Shown here: positions 27,746 to 35,638 of the stretch, in pieces
Layout of the letters: each line of letters begins with the position of its first letter
How positions within the stretch are numbered: the first letter of the stretch is position 1
Origin: Deltaproteobacteria bacterium
GTDB taxonomy: Bacteria > Desulfobacterota > Desulfarculia > Desulfarculales > Desulfarculaceae
Length of the DNA: 53,886 nt
Assembly (NCBI GenBank): GCA_020444205.1
Contig: JAHLLJ010000012.1
Coordinates: 1-53,886, forward strand
Direction of reading: 5' to 3'
The notes under the pieces: generated by a model
Databases searched by the model: none
What the model saw: only the letters and a program-made list of their open reading frames with translations
Told to the model about the DNA's origin: nothing
Made by a program: the position numbers and the translations under genes

Positions 27746-29920
27746 TCAGCGGTTAAGGTGCCAGTCGTGGAATAGATACTCTACCTCAACCCTGTTCGAG
27801 TTGGCCAACAGGTAACGCTTGTGTTCGTCATCGGGCATAAAACCAGCCACGAAATTCAGCATCCGCTCCTGACCCCCGAAATCCTCCTGATACCAGTCAA
27901 ACATTTCCTCCATGGCCACCCGGTTCTCCTCCGGGTCCACCAGCACCTCGGAGGTGATGTAGGAGGTGGCCGCCTGGTCCAACTGCTGGTCAAGCTCCTC
28001 GGCCCGGTAATAGCTTAGCTTGGGGCAGGAGCGGGACCCGCAGGAAAGGGCGAAGTGCGTCCTGGGATCGGGCCGCGCAAAGGCGAACTCCCGTTTCTTG
28101 TCCCAAGGCATGAACTGGGGCAGCAGGCGGTGAGGCGGGGGCCGGTTCCCGCGCAGCACCCCGTGGTAGATGTCATGGGGAGAGAAGACGTGGGGGCCTA
28201 TTTTGTAGGCCACCCGGTCGAAAAAGTCGGGCACCTCGGCCACCGAGCTTTGCAGACCCAACTCTATCACCCCGTGTATCACCAGCATGTTAAAGAGGTT
28301 GATCCAAAAGGCCTGGGCCTGCTCCCCCTGGCCCAGGGCAGCCGGGTCCAGTTCTGGCAGCAGCTTCACCGCTTCGCAGTAGCGGTGGTACTGCTGCGAC
28401 TGGGCGATGGCCTCATAATTTACCGCACTGCGCACCGACTCGAAAAAGGCCTCCGCCACCCCCCTGATCGATTCGGTTACTCTCTGGTTGACCTCGGGTT
28501 GGTCTTCCCGTGGCGCGCGGTCGGGATCGTTCAACACCCTGGTGCGCCCCAGCTTGCCGCTGAGCACGATGCCCAGCAGGCCGGGCTCTGAGTCTTTTTG
28601 GCTGTAGTAGCCGCTGAGCACGTCGATGAACAGGGCAGCGCTCCATGAGAAGTTCTTGGAGCCCAGCCCCCGGCCCTTGTGTGAGTCATAATACTCTCGG
28701 AAGCCGAAACGGGCCGCCAGCTCCAGGATGTCCTTGCGCAGAATCTGCGCCTCGAAATAATACCCGTAATCCTCCAGGCCGTGCGCCAGCATCCAGTTGA
28801 TATTGAGCCACACCGGCCCCCGCCAGTAGTTGACCTCGCTGAAGTCCTCGGCGGTCATGTCATAGTCGGGGATGGCAAAGCAGTTGCCCTGGCGCAAGCC
28901 GCAGAAGGACACCGAGTCCATCTGCCCGAACAATTGGGCGCTCTTGTCGCTGTCCACCACCCCCGCATACAGGGGCATAAATCCCATGGCCGTGGGGCTA
29001 TCCAAGAATTTTTTCGCCCGTATATCATACGACTCGAAGCGACCGTACTCCTCGGACCAAAGCTTTTGCCGGATACCCTGGGACGTCTGCTGAAACCACT
29101 CGTCTATCTCTCCAGAGTCCTTGCCCAGGATGCTGGAGATTTTTTTCAAGGCGCGGTTGTCGCGGCAGAGGATGCTGTTGAAGCCAATGTCCTGAACCAG
29201 GAAAGGGCACTCCTGCTGAATGGCCTGCTCGTCGTAGTTCAGGCGCCGGAAGAGATCCACCAGATAGACGTAGCGATCATAGTCTTCACTGGTGGGCCTC
29301 TGCTCCTTGTCCACCCCCTTGTCCAGGTCCCGGCGCTGGTAAGAGGGGATGTCCACCTTGTCCGGATCAATGCTGCTGAGAGGGCCGTCCCAGGCGGGCG
29401 CATTGTCCCGGCCCGACTCCCAAGGGTGCCGAATGTAGATAAGCCCCTCCCGCCCGGGGTCGCGCTCCTGGTAGAGATAACGATGGCATTGCACGAGCTT
29501 GGGGAACATATCGGCCAGGAAAACGCGGCTCTCCGCCGTGTCTGCGGCAATGCGGTGCAAGTGTAGGCAGGCTTCGGCATGCAGGGGTGGCATGGTGATG
29601 CCGCTGGTCGGGCGCCCCTGGGGGCACTGCCAAAAATCAGGCTCCGGAAAATAGCTTCCCAAGCGGTTGGTGTTGAAAACTATGTGCGGGACCATACCGT
29701 TAGGCCATTGGGCGGTGAACAAGTGCTTGAGCTCCTGCCGAGCCCTTTGGGGCAGGTAGTTGGCATATCCGATGGCTATGAACGCGGAGTCCCAGTTCCA
29801 CTGGTGGGGGTACAAGCCGTGCGCCGGCCGGGTGTATCCCCCCATCCAGTTTCTTTCAAGCACCTGCTTGGCCTTGGCCATGTGCCCTTGGAAAGGTCGG
29901 TTGGTCGTAGAAAACTCCAT
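27746..29920 (-). CDS. GH63/MGH1-like glycoside hydrolase fused to DUF547
   Basis: A 724-residue two-domain protein without a signal peptide. Residues 1 to about 455 are an (alpha/alpha)6 hydrolase of the GH63/mannosylglycerate-glucosylglycerate hydrolase type. They show HQWNWDSAFIAIGYAN near residue 40 and NYWRGPVWLNINWMLAHGL near residue 370. Residues about 480-724 are a DUF547 domain with AFWINLFNMLVIHGVIELG near 537 and HFALSCGSRSCPKL near 622. It would act on glucosyl- or mannosyl-glycerate or a similar solute, but this is inferred from family only. It ends 6 bp from the UbiE-like gene start on the same strand, so it lies upstream of it in a possible operon. Confidence 0.8.
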   Translation of the reverse strand: MEFSTTNRPFQGHMAKAKQVLERNWMGGYTRPAHGLYPHQWNWDSAFIAIGYANYLPQRARQELKHLFTAQWPNGMVPHIVFNTNRLGSYFPEPDFWQCPQGRPTSGITMPPLHAEACLHLHRIAADTAESRVFLADMFPKLVQCHRYLYQERDPGREGLIYIRHPWESGRDNAPAWDGPLSSIDPDKVDIPSYQRRDLDKGVDKEQRPTSEDYDRYVYLVDLFRRLNYDEQAIQQECPFLVQDIGFNSILCRDNRALKKISSILGKDSGEIDEWFQQTSQGIRQKLWSEEYGRFESYDIRAKKFLDSPTAMGFMPLYAGVVDSDKSAQLFGQMDSVSFCGLRQGNCFAIPDYDMTAEDFSEVNYWRGPVWLNINWMLAHGLEDYGYYFEAQILRKDILELAARFGFREYYDSHKGRGLGSKNFSWSAALFIDVLSGYYSQKDSEPGLLGIVLSGKLGRTRVLNDPDRAPREDQPEVNQRVTESIRGVAEAFFESVRSAVNYEAIAQSQQYHRYCEAVKLLPELDPAALGQGEQAQAFWINLFNMLVIHGVIELGLQSSVAEVPDFFDRVAYKIGPHVFSPHDIYHGVLRGNRPPPHRLLPQFMPWDKKREFAFARPDPRTHFALSCGSRSCPKLSYYRAEELDQQLDQAATSYITSEVLVDPEENRVAMEEMFDWYQEDFGGQERMLNFVAGFMPDDEHKRYLLANSNRVEVEYLFHDWHLNR

Positions 29921-30413
29921 ATTATTCCTTGAGTATTAAAAAGCGACAGGCCTTGGGCTTATTATGCCTGGCCGAGGGTTCCATATACCAATCGCTCCAC
30001 CTTATTTTTAAAAAACTAGTCTGATCAGGGCCAAAAACTAAGATCTTATGGGCGCCGGCATCAAGTAGAGTTTGCAAAGAAGGTTAGCCGAGCGGCCAAG
30101 GTCGGATGGGACAGCTAGCATTTGCTAAGCTCCCATTACCAATACCAAGACCGCATGCAATTAACCTTGTTTATCCTCCTATCGAGCAACCCTCCGGACA
30201 TCCATAGCCAAAATACCATTGCACCACCGCTACTCTTGTCCCCTACCCGTTGACCAAAAGCAGCAGCGAGAATTAACATAACCTTACTGACAGTCGCTGG
30301 CGCACCAGACCTTGTAGGCCGAGGAAGAGCTTATGGCGCAGTGGCGCAGTACCGGGCAATGCCAAACCAACGGAACGTCCGATTTGCGGCAGGGGGGCCA
30401 AGAGTGCGACCCT
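29921..30413. other. intergenic, mostly unassigned; possible tRNA-Ser 5' fragment
   Basis: This is AT-rich DNA upstream of the hydrolase gene. No coding frame is credible. Bases about 30079-30106 resemble the 5' acceptor and D-arm of a class II tRNA (GGTTAGCCGAGCGGCCAAGG), but no T-arm or 3' end follows. This may be a degraded tRNA-Ser piece or chance. The region probably contains the promoter of the minus-strand hydrolase gene. Confidence 0.35.
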
Positions 30414-30754
30414 AAGACCCGGAGTGGCTGGCAGTGGCCTTCGCCCGCCTGACCGATCTCTGCTCCTGGGGCCCGGAGGGCGTCACCCTGCTCACCTCTG
30501 AGGACCCGAGCGAAAACGGCAAGGCCGGGGCCCACAAGGTCAAGCTGGGCAAGAAGGTGGACGCCTTGAAGCTCCTGGCCCAGCACACGGGCGTGATCGG
30601 CGCCGATGTCGAGGTCAAGGTCAACAACATCATCGAGGAAGCCCTGGCCCTCATAGAAGAGCGCCGGGCCAAGCCGGGGGCACCGATGAGTGAGCTGGCC
30701 TCTTTAACGTGCCGGCCCAAAGATGGGCTCAAGCAACCAGGGGCGGGCTCATAA
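30414..30754 (+). pseudogene. phage terminase small-subunit remnant (copy 1)
   Basis: After an in-frame TAA near 30411 the frame reads DPEWLAVAFARLTDLCSWGP and continues to KVKLGKKVDALKLLAQHTGV. This is the C-terminal half of phage terminase small subunits (family ...IAF-DLRDVV-WGPDGV ... K-DALE-LGRHLG). The N-terminal helix-turn-helix half is missing and the C-terminal tail is not family-like. It is a prophage remnant with no large terminase subunit nearby. Confidence 0.7.
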
Positions 30755-30779
30755 AGCCCGTCAGGCGGCGGCTCAGGCG

Positions 30780-31082
30780 GTCGAGGCCCATCGTCTGCAT
30801 CCTTCCCTGGCCTTGCCCAAGGGCGCCAGCGCCGCGGTGATCAAGGTCAAAGAGCGCCGGGTATCAGACAGCGGCAGGGACCCTGCGGAAACCGTGACCA
30901 CCGAGCTCCAGCTGGCCGACAAGCTGAGGGCCCTGGAGCTCCTGGGCCGGCACCTGGGCATGTTCAAGGACGGCCCGCCGGTGGTGCAGCTGAGTCTTGG
31001 CGAGACCTTGTACATGCTGGACGGCAAGAAGGGCGCCGAGGCCGCGTTCCGAATTGTCTCTTGCAATAAGGACTTTAAATAA
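30780..31082 (+). pseudogene. phage terminase small-subunit remnant (copy 2)
   Basis: This is a second fragment of the same family in another frame. IKVKERRVSDSGRDP, TTELQLADKLRALELLGRHL and GMFKDGPPVVQLSLGETL match the C-terminal region of terminase small subunits very well. It has no N-terminal half, and the last 30 codons look unrelated. Two tandem, differently degraded copies suggest two prophage events or an old duplication. Confidence 0.7.
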
Positions 31083-31171
31083 AATGTCAGATCCCGCTTG
31101 ACCCCCGGTTAATCCGGCCTCCGAGACACCTTTTTCAAGACCCTTTTCTATTGATTTAATGCAATCAACCA

Positions 31172-31418
31172 TCACAATAATCTGAAACGGTCTATCGCAT
31201 CAACAAATGACCATGCATCCAAAAAAAGCAGCAGTAAAAAGGTGACCAGCCTCATCACCTTTATAATCATGAATAGCGATTTCGGTGAGGGTGCTCCTAA
31301 GTCGATTGTAGGCCAATGAGGCAATTTCACCCGCATGACGTATCCCATCCAGAAATAGAATTTGTTTAGAATGCAGATTTCCGGGTAAACGACGAAAGAT
31401 AGATTCATTAGAAAACAT
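31172..31418 (-). pseudogene. frameshifted small protein gene, unknown function
   Basis: Two overlapping minus-strand frames join into one sensible protein if one base of a 7-A run (31221-31227, plus strand) is removed. It would run from MFSNESIFRRLPGNLHSK and LDGIRHAGEIASLAYNRL to FTAAFLDAWSFVDAIDRFRLL, about 81 residues. As written, the first frame ends just after the run. It could be a real frameshift or a homopolymer error. The pattern reminds me of conserved hypothetical proteins of defence/mobile regions, but I cannot name a family. Confidence 0.5.
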
Positions 31419-31597
31419 TTTGACTTAAGCCCCTAAAATTACTATAGGGTGCCGAATGGAAGGGTGCCGAATAATAATGATAATCCAGTGGGATGCAACG
31501 GCATTTGGCCCCATGATTGACCTGTGCTGGCTAGATATGATGGCCTAAAGATTATTCTCGTGACTTTGTGTCTATTGCTTCCCCCCAGCTTCCCCGG

Positions 31598-31633
31598 AAA
31601 AAATTAGGCAGCCGCGAATGGTCACGGCTGCCT
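31598..31633 (-). terminator. intrinsic terminator of the tRNA-Leu
   Basis: On the minus strand AGGCAGCCG and CGGCTGCCT form a 9-bp stem with a 10-base loop, followed by AATTTTTT. It lies 22 bases beyond the CCA end of the tRNA-Leu fragment on the same strand, so it is most likely the native terminator of that tRNA gene. Confidence 0.75.
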
Positions 31634-31655
31634 TAGATAACTAGTTGATTTTATT

Positions 31656-31711
31656 TGGTGCCGGAGGCGAGACTCGAACTCGCAAGGCCACAAGGACCGG
31701 GGGATTTTGAG
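31656..31711 (-). tRNA. 3' half of tRNA-Leu(CAA), attachment-site scar
   Basis: Read on the minus strand, the sequence runs from the anticodon loop CTCAAAA (anticodon CAA at 31709-31707) through a long variable arm. It continues into the T-arm GCGAG-TTCGAGT-CTCGC and the acceptor strand CTCCGGC, ending ACCA. The D-arm, the 5' acceptor strand and the 5' side of the anticodon stem are absent: the DNA beyond 31711 does not pair. It is therefore a partial gene broken at the anticodon loop, a known crossover point for tyrosine integrases. It keeps its own terminator, as expected for the distal att site left by an integrated element. Confidence 0.75.
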
Positions 31712-31838
31712 ACCTGGGCTCTTGTTGCTTTAAACCCCTTAAACCCCTGCCTTTATTTTGCTTCCCGCCTTCTGGGCGTCTTGGCTGTTGTTGGGTCTTA
31801 CGGGGCGTTGCCCGGTGTGCCGGGCACAAAAACGGGCA

Positions 31839-32049
31839 CACTGTTCCTCGCGCGCGCGGGCTTTTGGCTCCCAGCAGGTGGAGCTCTTCCGGGAGCTCGC
31901 ACTGTTCCTCGCGCGCGCGGGCTTTTGATTTCCTCCAGCTTGTGCCCGAACACCGTCTCCCACTGTTCCTCGCGCGCGCGGGCTTTTGGGCCCTAAAGCA
32001 GGCCACGGATGAGCTTAGCCACACTGTTCCTCGCGCGCGCGGGCTTTTG
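31839..32049. CRISPR. orphan CRISPR array, 4 repeats and 3 spacers
   Basis: Four identical 28-bp repeats lie at 31839-31866, 31900-31927, 31961-31988 and 32022-32049, with three different 33-bp spacers, giving an exact 61-bp period. The repeat has the palindromic core CTCGCGCGCGCGGG, begins CACTGTTCC and ends CTTTTG. This resembles type I-E repeats (TGTTCC...GCGCGCGCGGGG), as does the 61-bp period. No cas gene occurs in the window. All four repeats are identical, so no degenerate terminal repeat reveals the orientation. AT-rich DNA on the right side (32050 onward) could be a leader. Confidence 0.9.
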
Positions 32050-32366
32050 TTTTGGCATACAGAGAGAAGCCTTCTCAAGAAAATGTGCTAGCAGTTTCAT
32101 GTTCAGTTTGAGCGGGGTGCCCAGTTGCTCTAGTTAGCCCGTCTAAATCCCAATTTTCTTGAACAGTAAAAGAATTGTGTGCTATATCGTTCTCTGAGTG
32201 ATTTATGGGCTATACGCCAATAATTTGCTGTATATGGCATCGGCCTGCCTACACCCTCATGATTGGGGTGCCAGAGGAGCCCACACAACATTGCGTGTGC
32301 TTAGCTTCCTGATATCTCTGCCAATTACCATATTGAAAACAAGAGTTTCTTACGGAGCTCCAGATC
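32050..32366 (+). promoter_or_regulatory. AT-rich upstream region of the retron, with candidate promoter
   Basis: There is no gene here. TTGAAC at 32159-32164 and an extended -10 TG-C-TATATC at 32180-32188, with an 18-base spacer, make a plausible sigma-70 promoter for the retron effector, leaving a leader of about 175 bases. The short inverted repeats CACCC/GGGTG and CACAC/GTGTG near 32250-32305 may fold in that leader. The composition is clearly more AT-rich than the surrounding chromosome. Confidence 0.4.
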
Positions 32367-33626
32367 ATGACTGTCACTGGCTCACAATTTTCAGAAGCCA
32401 CTCCATCGGTTGAGTGGCTTAGTCAGTTTTCGAAACAGGATCGAGTCCTTGCCGCTGAACTGTTGGATGCAATGACGGTCATATCATCTGATTCCTTCGA
32501 TAAAGAGATGTCCAATTTGGTAGAGCACAGAGCCGGTAAACTAAAAGGCCATATAGGCTTATTCATAGAGAGAGAGACCAAGGAGACTCAAAAGAAGCCA
32601 CAGGTCCCCCTATTTCAGGAAGGTCTGAGCGATGGTAGGATGCGGGCGTTTGGCAAAGGGCCTCCGCTACTTTTGGAAAGAGAAGACGGTAAACAAGAAG
32701 CCGGTAGTGAGGCTTTATTAGCTCTTATTGCAACGAAACTCAAACGCAAACACCCTGACACTTTTACAGTGCTGCCTGGCCCCGATTTAATTAGAGAAAA
32801 ACAGATTCGAAATGTTATTATTTTGACTGACTTTATCGGAAGTGGCAACCGAATAGCAGATTATCTTGAAGCAGCATGGACTATATCAAGTGTAAAAAGC
32901 TGGCATTCATTAAAATGGTTTCACTTTGAGGTTGTGGCTTTTTCAGCTACAAACCGTGGGTTAAAAATGACTAAACAACACCCGAGTAGGCCTAAAGTGT
33001 CAATAGTTAGGCCTTGCCCGACCATTGACTCGGAGTTCCCGGCCCCTTCATTAGTTAAGGAACTCTGCATCCGGTATGATCCTTTGAAAAAGGGTGATCC
33101 GCTTGGGTTTGATGGCACCGGATCCTTAATAGCGTTTGCACATGGTTGTCCCAACAACGCTCCTAGAATACTTCATAAGACTTCTAAGGATTGGCAACCA
33201 CTTTTCCCGGCAAGGGTAACTGATTCCTTACGAGCCGAGTTCAACAGGGTAGAAAATAAACCTGTAATAGACAGAATGGAACGTTTGCGGGACAAGGTTT
33301 TATCGCAACCGGGTTGGGAAGGCTTCACGAGTATTGAAGGTCAAAGCTTATTGCTTGTGTTATCTGGACTACAGAAAGGATCAAGGAAACCTGATATTCT
33401 TTCAAGGAAAACCGGCCTAACGGTTCCTGAGATTAAAATGATCATTGAAAAGATGCAAAACTGGGGCTGGACAAATAGTAAGGGTACGTTGACTGACGAA
33501 GGACAAGGTGTGTTGAGGCATGCCAAGAAATATGCTCAAGATTTAGTAAATCGCCGTAACGGCACACGATGCTCGCATAATGATAATTTCTATTTTCCAA
33601 GCTCTTTGAGGATGCCACATGGATAA
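32367..33626 (+). CDS. retron effector: PRTase-like domain plus winged helix
   Basis: A 419-residue cytoplasmic protein upstream of a retron RNA and reverse transcriptase. NVIILTDFIGSGNRIADYLE near residues 150-169 matches the PRPP-binding loop of phosphoribosyltransferase-fold proteins (family VDDF-GTG-T). The C-terminal part, GQSLLLVLSGLQKG through EIKMIIEKMQNWGW to LTDEGQGVL (about 325-395), looks like a winged helix-turn-helix. From memory of the Mestre et al. 2020 classification, a PRTase plus winged-helix effector is the type III arrangement. Its role would be a toxin-like effector held inactive by the RT-msDNA complex. The final codons (RMPHG stop) lie inside the a1 arm of the RNA. Low GC suggests transfer. 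Confidence 0.75.
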   Translation: MTVTGSQFSEATPSVEWLSQFSKQDRVLAAELLDAMTVISSDSFDKEMSNLVEHRAGKLKGHIGLFIERETKETQKKPQVPLFQEGLSDGRMRAFGKGPPLLLEREDGKQEAGSEALLALIATKLKRKHPDTFTVLPGPDLIREKQIRNVIILTDFIGSGNRIADYLEAAWTISSVKSWHSLKWFHFEVVAFSATNRGLKMTKQHPSRPKVSIVRPCPTIDSEFPAPSLVKELCIRYDPLKKGDPLGFDGTGSLIAFAHGCPNNAPRILHKTSKDWQPLFPARVTDSLRAEFNRVENKPVIDRMERLRDKVLSQPGWEGFTSIEGQSLLLVLSGLQKGSRKPDILSRKTGLTVPEIKMIIEKMQNWGWTNSKGTLTDEGQGVLRHAKKYAQDLVNRRNGTRCSHNDNFYFPSSLRMPHG

Positions 33627-33835
33627 TCTAGTTTTCGCTGGTTCGCTAACCAGTGGCGATGGACCTGTAAGAGGGTTCATTTTGGAGCGCAGATTGCTGC
33701 GTCTCTACGAAATAGCCTTTGCTTCTGAACAAGGCTAGGAACGTCGTGCGACGCTACGTCCTGCGGAGCCTTGCTGCACGACGTTCCTACCCTCGCCCTT
33801 CGGGCGTCAAAGTAGATTAACATGTGGCATCCTCA
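33607..33835 (+). ncRNA. retron msr-msd RNA
   Basis: a1/a2: TGAGGATGCCACATG (33607-33621) pairs perfectly with 33821-33835, then TAATCTA (33624-33630) with TAGATTA (33813-33819), then TTT with AAA. That is 25 pairs with two small interruptions. Inside are an msr-like hairpin CGCTGGTT/AACCAGTG (33636-33655) and a second one CGCAG/CTGCG (33685-33705). A long msd-like stem of 14 perfect pairs (33736-33749 with 33776-33789, TAGGAACGTCGTGC/GCACGACGTTCCTA) has a 26-base tip, and a small CGCCC/GGGCG hairpin (33794-33806) follows. This order matches known retron RNAs. The exact RNA ends, branching G and cDNA limits are inferred. Confidence 0.85.
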
Positions 33836-34964
33836 TTCTTTTAAATACCAAGGCAAAAAGGAAGCCGTAGACGATGGAATCGTGCAGACGGCTATAGAGA
33901 TAGCAGACAAAACTAGCTCGGTACATCCTGAACTTCCTCCCATCTTCAGCCTTAGACACTTGGCTCATCTTACTAACGTCTCATACGGCTTCCTGCGGCA
34001 CATTGTATGTCGAAATATCGACGAACCATATGAAGTTTTTCAAATTAGAAAGCGCATATATTCTAAGAAGAAGGCATACAGAATAGTTTGTGTGCCAAGT
34101 CCTGATCTCATGTGTGTGCAGCGCTGGATAGCGCATAAAATACTACGCCTTGGGGATACTCATCCAGCGAGTATGGCGTATGCGCCTGATTCAAAAATAT
34201 ATAGGGCAGCACTACAGCATTGCGAATGCAAGTGGCTTGTAAAAATAGATGTAAAGCGTTTTTTTGAGTCTATATCTGAAATGAAGATATATCACGTCTT
34301 TTTACAGTTTGGCTATCATCCTTTAGTTGCATTCGAAATGGCTCGTATTTGCACACGAGTTGGAAAAGGATCGACCTTTTGGCGCAAACCACAATGGATA
34401 CCCCAACGCCATGTCTACTATAAGATTACGGACTATATGTCCGACAGGTTAGGCCATCTCCCGCAGGGTGCACCGTCGAGCCCAATGCTAGCGAACCTAG
34501 CCATGAAATCACTAGACCAGAAACTTCAAAGAATTGCCGATAAATTTCAGGTATCATACACTAGATATGCCGATGATTTAACCTTCTCTACAAAAGACAA
34601 AGTATTTGGAAAACATAATTCACGCAAAATCGTACGAAAAGTCTATGATGTCCTGCGCGCCCACGGATTGCTACCAAATACTCTTAAAACTACGATATCG
34701 CATCCAGGAGCCAGAAAAGTTGTTCTGGGACTGCTGGTAGATGGCCCAAAACCGCGTTTATCAAGGCAGTTTAGGTCACGTATTCGGCAACACCTCTATT
34801 ATCTTCAAAAGGATCCTATCGCTCATGCAAGAGCAAGAGGCTTCATATCAGTTTGGGGTCTACGCAACCACATACAAGGATTGCTAGCGCACACAAAAGA
34901 AATTGACACAGATTTTTACGATAAAACCTCAAGTGAATTTAACTTAGTTGACTGGCCACTCTAA
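33822..34964 (+). CDS. retron reverse transcriptase
   Basis: A 380-residue group of retron RT: no endonuclease or maturase domain. Motifs in order are KIDVKRFFESISEMKIYHVF (RT2/3, catalytic Asp), HLPQGAPSSPMLANLA (RT4), YTRYADDLTFS (catalytic YADD, RT5), LRAHGLLPNTLKTTI (RT6) and KVVLGLLVDG (RT7, the VTG-like retron motif here VLG). The retron NAxxH-type region appears as IYRAALQH. The ATG at 33822 lies within the a2 arm of the RNA and has no Shine-Dalgarno sequence; GTG at 33882 is an alternative. It reverse-transcribes the msd to make msDNA. Confidence 0.92.
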   Translation: MWHPHSFKYQGKKEAVDDGIVQTAIEIADKTSSVHPELPPIFSLRHLAHLTNVSYGFLRHIVCRNIDEPYEVFQIRKRIYSKKKAYRIVCVPSPDLMCVQRWIAHKILRLGDTHPASMAYAPDSKIYRAALQHCECKWLVKIDVKRFFESISEMKIYHVFLQFGYHPLVAFEMARICTRVGKGSTFWRKPQWIPQRHVYYKITDYMSDRLGHLPQGAPSSPMLANLAMKSLDQKLQRIADKFQVSYTRYADDLTFSTKDKVFGKHNSRKIVRKVYDVLRAHGLLPNTLKTTISHPGARKVVLGLLVDGPKPRLSRQFRSRIRQHLYYLQKDPIAHARARGFISVWGLRNHIQGLLAHTKEIDTDFYDKTSSEFNLVDWPL

Positions 34965-35122
34965 AGGCACATCCTATAGCCAGCACTTATTTAGCAAGTT
35001 GATGCAACATATTTGCTACCACAATTGATAATTTGCAATAAATTGAGACCCGCAAGGAAACATAATTATGGTATCTGCATCATTCATTAACCATGCATGC
35101 GAAATAATTGGTGACACTAACA
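34965..35122. other. right junction of the retron, no gene
   Basis: This is AT-rich DNA of about 160 bases with no coding frame. Just after it, GC content rises sharply and a DUF3987 fragment begins without its upstream part, so the retron boundary probably lies near 35100. I see no terminal inverted repeat. Confidence 0.4.
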
Positions 35123-35638
35123 ATGGCTTGTCAGGCCCCCGAAGCAAAGGCTCTTTGGATGCGCTTCCACGACGAGGTGGAGGCCGGCTTGGCCGATGGC
35201 CAGGAACTTGCTCCGATCCGCGCCTTTGCCAACAACTCCGCCGAGCTTACGGCAAGGTTAGCCGCCTTGCTTAAAATGGTCGAGGACCCTGACGCCGATC
35301 TAATTGGCGCGACGAACATGGCCGCAGGCATAAGGCTGGCCCAGTTCTACATCGGCGAAGCTCTGCGTCTGCACCATGCGGGAGCAACCGCCCCCGACCT
35401 GACCGAGGCCCAAAAGCTCCCGGACTGGTTACATGAGCGGAGGGAGCGGCTCATCAGCCTGACCGACATCTACCATTGTGTGTTCCCAACTCAGCTAGGA
35501 GTAAGGAAAAGGCCAAGAAGCTGGTTCGCATCCTTGAAGACCACGGCTGGCTGGAGGAGGTGGGGCCAGCCAAGGTCGGAGGGGCACAACGGCGGGAGGT
35601 GTGTCCCTGGTTGAGGGCCAGTAATGAGCTGGCGTTTT
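35123..35638 (+). pseudogene. DUF3987 protein, C-terminal fragment with frameshift
   Basis: ACQAPEAKALWMRFHDEVEA, PIRAFANNSAELTARLAALL and the following AAGIRLAQFYIGEALRL match the C-terminal part of DUF3987 proteins, helicase/primase-like proteins of plasmids and prophages. Near 35485 the frame shifts: the natural ending NSARSKEKAKKLVRILEDHG and WLEEVGPAKVGGAQRREV continues one frame over and stops at 35638. The large N-terminal part is absent. It is a nonfunctional remnant of the element into which, or beside which, the retron sits. Confidence 0.7.

Noticed and set aside
31641-32091. Open frames across the tRNA fragment and CRISPR array
   Set aside because: They are made by the GC-rich repeats; each repeat contributes the same peptide and there is no family resemblance.
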